6,929 bases of DNA from NCBI GenBank assembly GCA_947178115.1, contig CAMWXF010000094.1, forward strand, positions 1 through 6,929. Direction: 5' to 3'. Position 1 is the stretch's first letter, and the number at the start of each line of letters is the position of its first letter. The notes under the pieces are model-generated. The model saw only the letters and a list, made by a program, of their open reading frames with translations. It was not told the DNA's origin and did no database searches. Made by a program: the position numbers and the translations under genes. Below are positions 5,725 to 6,929 of this stretch, one piece after another. The stretch comes from an uncultured Lachnospiraceae bacterium. Its GTDB lineage: Bacteria; Bacillota; Clostridia; Lachnospirales; Lachnospiraceae.

Positions 5725-5730
5725 AGGTGG
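5725..5730 (+). promoter_or_regulatory. Ribosome binding site deciding the fba start
   Basis: AGGTGG lies 8 nt before ATG 5739 but only 2 nt before ATG 5733, and it overlaps the in-frame GTG at 5727. ATG 5739 is therefore the real start. Confidence 0.8.
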
Positions 5731-5738
5731 TAATGACA

Positions 5739-6707
5739 ATGCCATTAGTTACAACAAAGGAAATGTTTGAGAAGGCATACAATGGCGGATATGCGGTTGG
5801 TGCGTTCAATGTCAACAACATGGAGATCGTTCAGGGTATTACAGAGGCAGCAGGCGAGCTGAAGAGCCCTGTTATTCTTCAGGTTTCCAAGGGAGCTCGT
5901 GCTTATGCTAACCATACTTATCTGGTTAAGTTAGTAGAGGCAGCAGTTGCAGAGAACCCTGAGATCCCGATCGCTCTTCACTTGGATCACGGCGATACTT
6001 TTGAACTGTGTAAATCCTGTATCGACGGCGGATTTACTTCCGTTATGATCGATGCTTCTTCCAAATCTTTCGAGGATAACATCGCTTTAACGAAGCAGGT
6101 TGTAGAGTATGCTCATGATAAGGGCGTAGTTGTTGAGGCTGAGCTTGGTACATTGGCAGGTGTTGAGGATGAAGTTGTTGTAGAGTCAGGTAAAGAGTCC
6201 TATACACGTCCGGAGGAAGTAGAAGAGTTCGTTTCCAGAACAGGATGTGACTCTCTCGCGATCGCAATCGGTACTTCCCATGGTGCGTACAAGTTTACGG
6301 CAGCTCAGTGTACAAGAAATGCCGATGGTATTCTTGTTCCCCCGCCGCTTCGTTTCGACGTATTAGAGGAGTGCATCAAGCGTCTGCCCGGTTTCCCGAT
6401 CGTTCTGCACGGTTCTTCTTCCGTTCCGCAGGAGTTCGTTAAGATGGTTAACCAGTACGGCGGCGATATGCCTGATGCAGTAGGTATTCCGGAAGAGCAG
6501 CTTCGTAAAGCAGCTGAGCTTGCAGTATGTAAGATCAATATCGACTCCGATATCCGTCTTGCAATGACAGGTAACATCCGTAAATACTTCGCAGAGCATC
6601 CGGATCACTTCGATCCTCGTCAGTATCTGAAACCGGCTCGTCAGGCTGTTAAAGATATGGTTGCTCATAAGATTAAGAACGTTCTTGGTTCTGACGGTAA
6701 GGCGTAA
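5739..6707 (+). CDS. fba: Class II fructose-1,6-bisphosphate aldolase
   Basis: Zinc-dependent cytoplasmic aldolase of glycolysis and gluconeogenesis, splitting fructose-1,6-bisphosphate into dihydroxyacetone phosphate and glyceraldehyde-3-phosphate; 322 aa from ATG 5739. Class II motifs are present in order: HLDHGDTFE (81-89, catalytic Asp83 and zinc ligand His84), VEAELGTLAG (132-141), GTSHGAYKF (178-186, zinc ligand His181), VLHGSSSVP (222-230, zinc ligand His224) and KINIDSDIR (265-273) for substrate phosphate and diol contacts. Start choice follows the ribosome binding site and the family N terminus MPLVTTKEMF. Codon use differs from the cluster to its left: 9 of 11 Arg codons are CGT and 2 AGA, and GCT, GTT and CTT are common, as expected for a very highly expressed glycolytic gene rather than for transfer. 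It has its own promoter and a strong terminator. A tagatose-bisphosphate aldolase is a less likely alternative. Confidence 0.96.
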   Translation: MPLVTTKEMFEKAYNGGYAVGAFNVNNMEIVQGITEAAGELKSPVILQVSKGARAYANHTYLVKLVEAAVAENPEIPIALHLDHGDTFELCKSCIDGGFTSVMIDASSKSFEDNIALTKQVVEYAHDKGVVVEAELGTLAGVEDEVVVESGKESYTRPEEVEEFVSRTGCDSLAIAIGTSHGAYKFTAAQCTRNADGILVPPPLRFDVLEECIKRLPGFPIVLHGSSSVPQEFVKMVNQYGGDMPDAVGIPEEQLRKAAELAVCKINIDSDIRLAMTGNIRKYFAEHPDHFDPRQYLKPARQAVKDMVAHKIKNVLGSDGKA

Positions 6708-6741
6708 GAAGCAGACAGAATGTAATATTAATAAAATAAAA

Positions 6742-6790
6742 AAGCGCCGCAGCATAACCACTTTCCGGTTATGTCGCGGCGTTTCTTTTA
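6742..6790 (+). terminator. Strong bidirectional intrinsic terminator between fba and the convergent gene
   Basis: Bases 6742-6759 pair with 6767-6784 (18 positions, one A-C mismatch and two G-U pairs) around the 7-nt loop ACTTTCC. On the plus strand TTTCTTTT follows; on the minus strand the A-rich bases 6730-6743 give CTTTTTTATTTT. It therefore serves both fba and the minus-strand gene at the window end, with the better U-tract on the minus strand. Confidence 0.92.
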
Positions 6791-6800
6791 TATAATTGAA

Positions 6801-6864
6801 ATTGCGCTCGAGTTTGTGAAACGTAAGCGAACAAATCTCGCAATCGAGCGTAGCTCGATTTTTT
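6801..6864 (+). repeat. Palindrome-rich element with terminator-like 3' hairpin
   Basis: Three linked inverted repeats. CGAG-TTTGT (6809-6817) pairs with ACAAA-CTCG (6831-6840, one bulged T). AATCGAGC (6842-6849) pairs with GCTCGATT (6853-6860) around GTA and ends in six T (6859-6864), a terminator shape on the plus strand. CGCTCGA (6805-6811) can instead pair with TCGAGCG (6844-6850), which would exclude the other two. It lies after a full terminator and between convergent genes, so a backup terminator or a dispersed intergenic repeat is likelier than an attenuator. Confidence 0.6.
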
Positions 6865-6929
6865 ACTTGCCAATATATTTCTGCAAAAAATCCGAAATCG
6901 TATCATAATATACTTCCGGGTCTTTGTCC
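6863..6929 (-). CDS. C-terminal end of an unidentified protein (cut by window edge)
   Basis: Read on the minus strand, the last 66 bases give 21 codons and a TAA: the peptide runs DKDPEVYYDTISDF and then LQKYIGK. I do not recognise the family; the sequence looks like an amphipathic C-terminal helix of a soluble protein, with a faint likeness to the end of some alpha/beta hydrolases that is too short to rely on. Support for a real gene is the protein-like composition, the convergent layout with fba, and the shared terminator with its stronger U-tract on this strand. A stretch of 21 open codons alone is weak evidence, so this stays tentative. Everything upstream of it lies outside the window. 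Confidence 0.6.
   Translation of the reverse strand, partial: DKDPEVYYDTISDFLQKYIGK

Noticed and set aside
5727..5738. Earlier fba starts at GTG 5727 or ATG 5733
   Set aside because: They overlap or crowd the ribosome binding site; ATG 5739 has proper spacing and the family N terminus.
6817..6830. CcpA operator (cre) resemblance in TGAAACGTAAGCGA
   Set aside because: It is one base short in the left half of the TGWAARCG pattern and lies between convergent gene ends, not near a promoter; it is explained by the hairpin loop.

Overview
The window looks like a chromosomal housekeeping segment from a Clostridia-class Bacillota, most likely a Lachnospiraceae relative. The gene content, strong AGGAGG-type ribosome binding sites, moderate GC and codon habits all fit; the family-level placement is inference from recall. 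I see no CRISPR, transposon, phage, rRNA or tRNA.

Left part (1-4532): a compact same-strand cluster of the 3' part of hprK (HPr kinase/phosphorylase), a ROK glucokinase (glk), murB, rapZ, whiA and a small HPr-like gene. The last gene is not a normal PTS HPr. The His15 position is Glu, while the regulatory Ser46 and its surroundings are intact, so I call it Crh-like. The cluster therefore starts with a kinase and ends with that kinase's probable substrate. Between them lie the first step of glucose use, a peptidoglycan precursor enzyme and two regulators linked to amino-sugar metabolism and division. The yvcK/glmR gene that separates rapZ from whiA in Bacillus is absent here; the two genes are 1 nt apart.

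Middle part (4533-5738): an intrinsic terminator closes the cluster. A promoter-like sequence overlaps the 5' side of that terminator, and a second, better-spaced promoter follows. Downstream are a diacylglycerol-kinase-family lipid kinase and then, behind its own promoter, class II fructose-bisphosphate aldolase (fba), whose codon use is clearly that of a highly expressed gene.

Right end (6708-6929): a strong bidirectional terminator, then a palindrome-rich element with mutually exclusive pairings, then the last 21 codons of a convergent minus-strand gene cut by the window edge.

The clearest anomaly is at the left edge. Bases 1-55 are an exact copy of 998-1052 inside glk, joined out of frame to hprK. 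The length of 55 and the position at the very edge suggest a k-mer assembly artefact, but a real 997-bp tandem duplication cannot be excluded. No wholly new system is evident. The most interesting biology is the Crh-like protein with Glu at position 15, paired with HPr kinase in one cluster.
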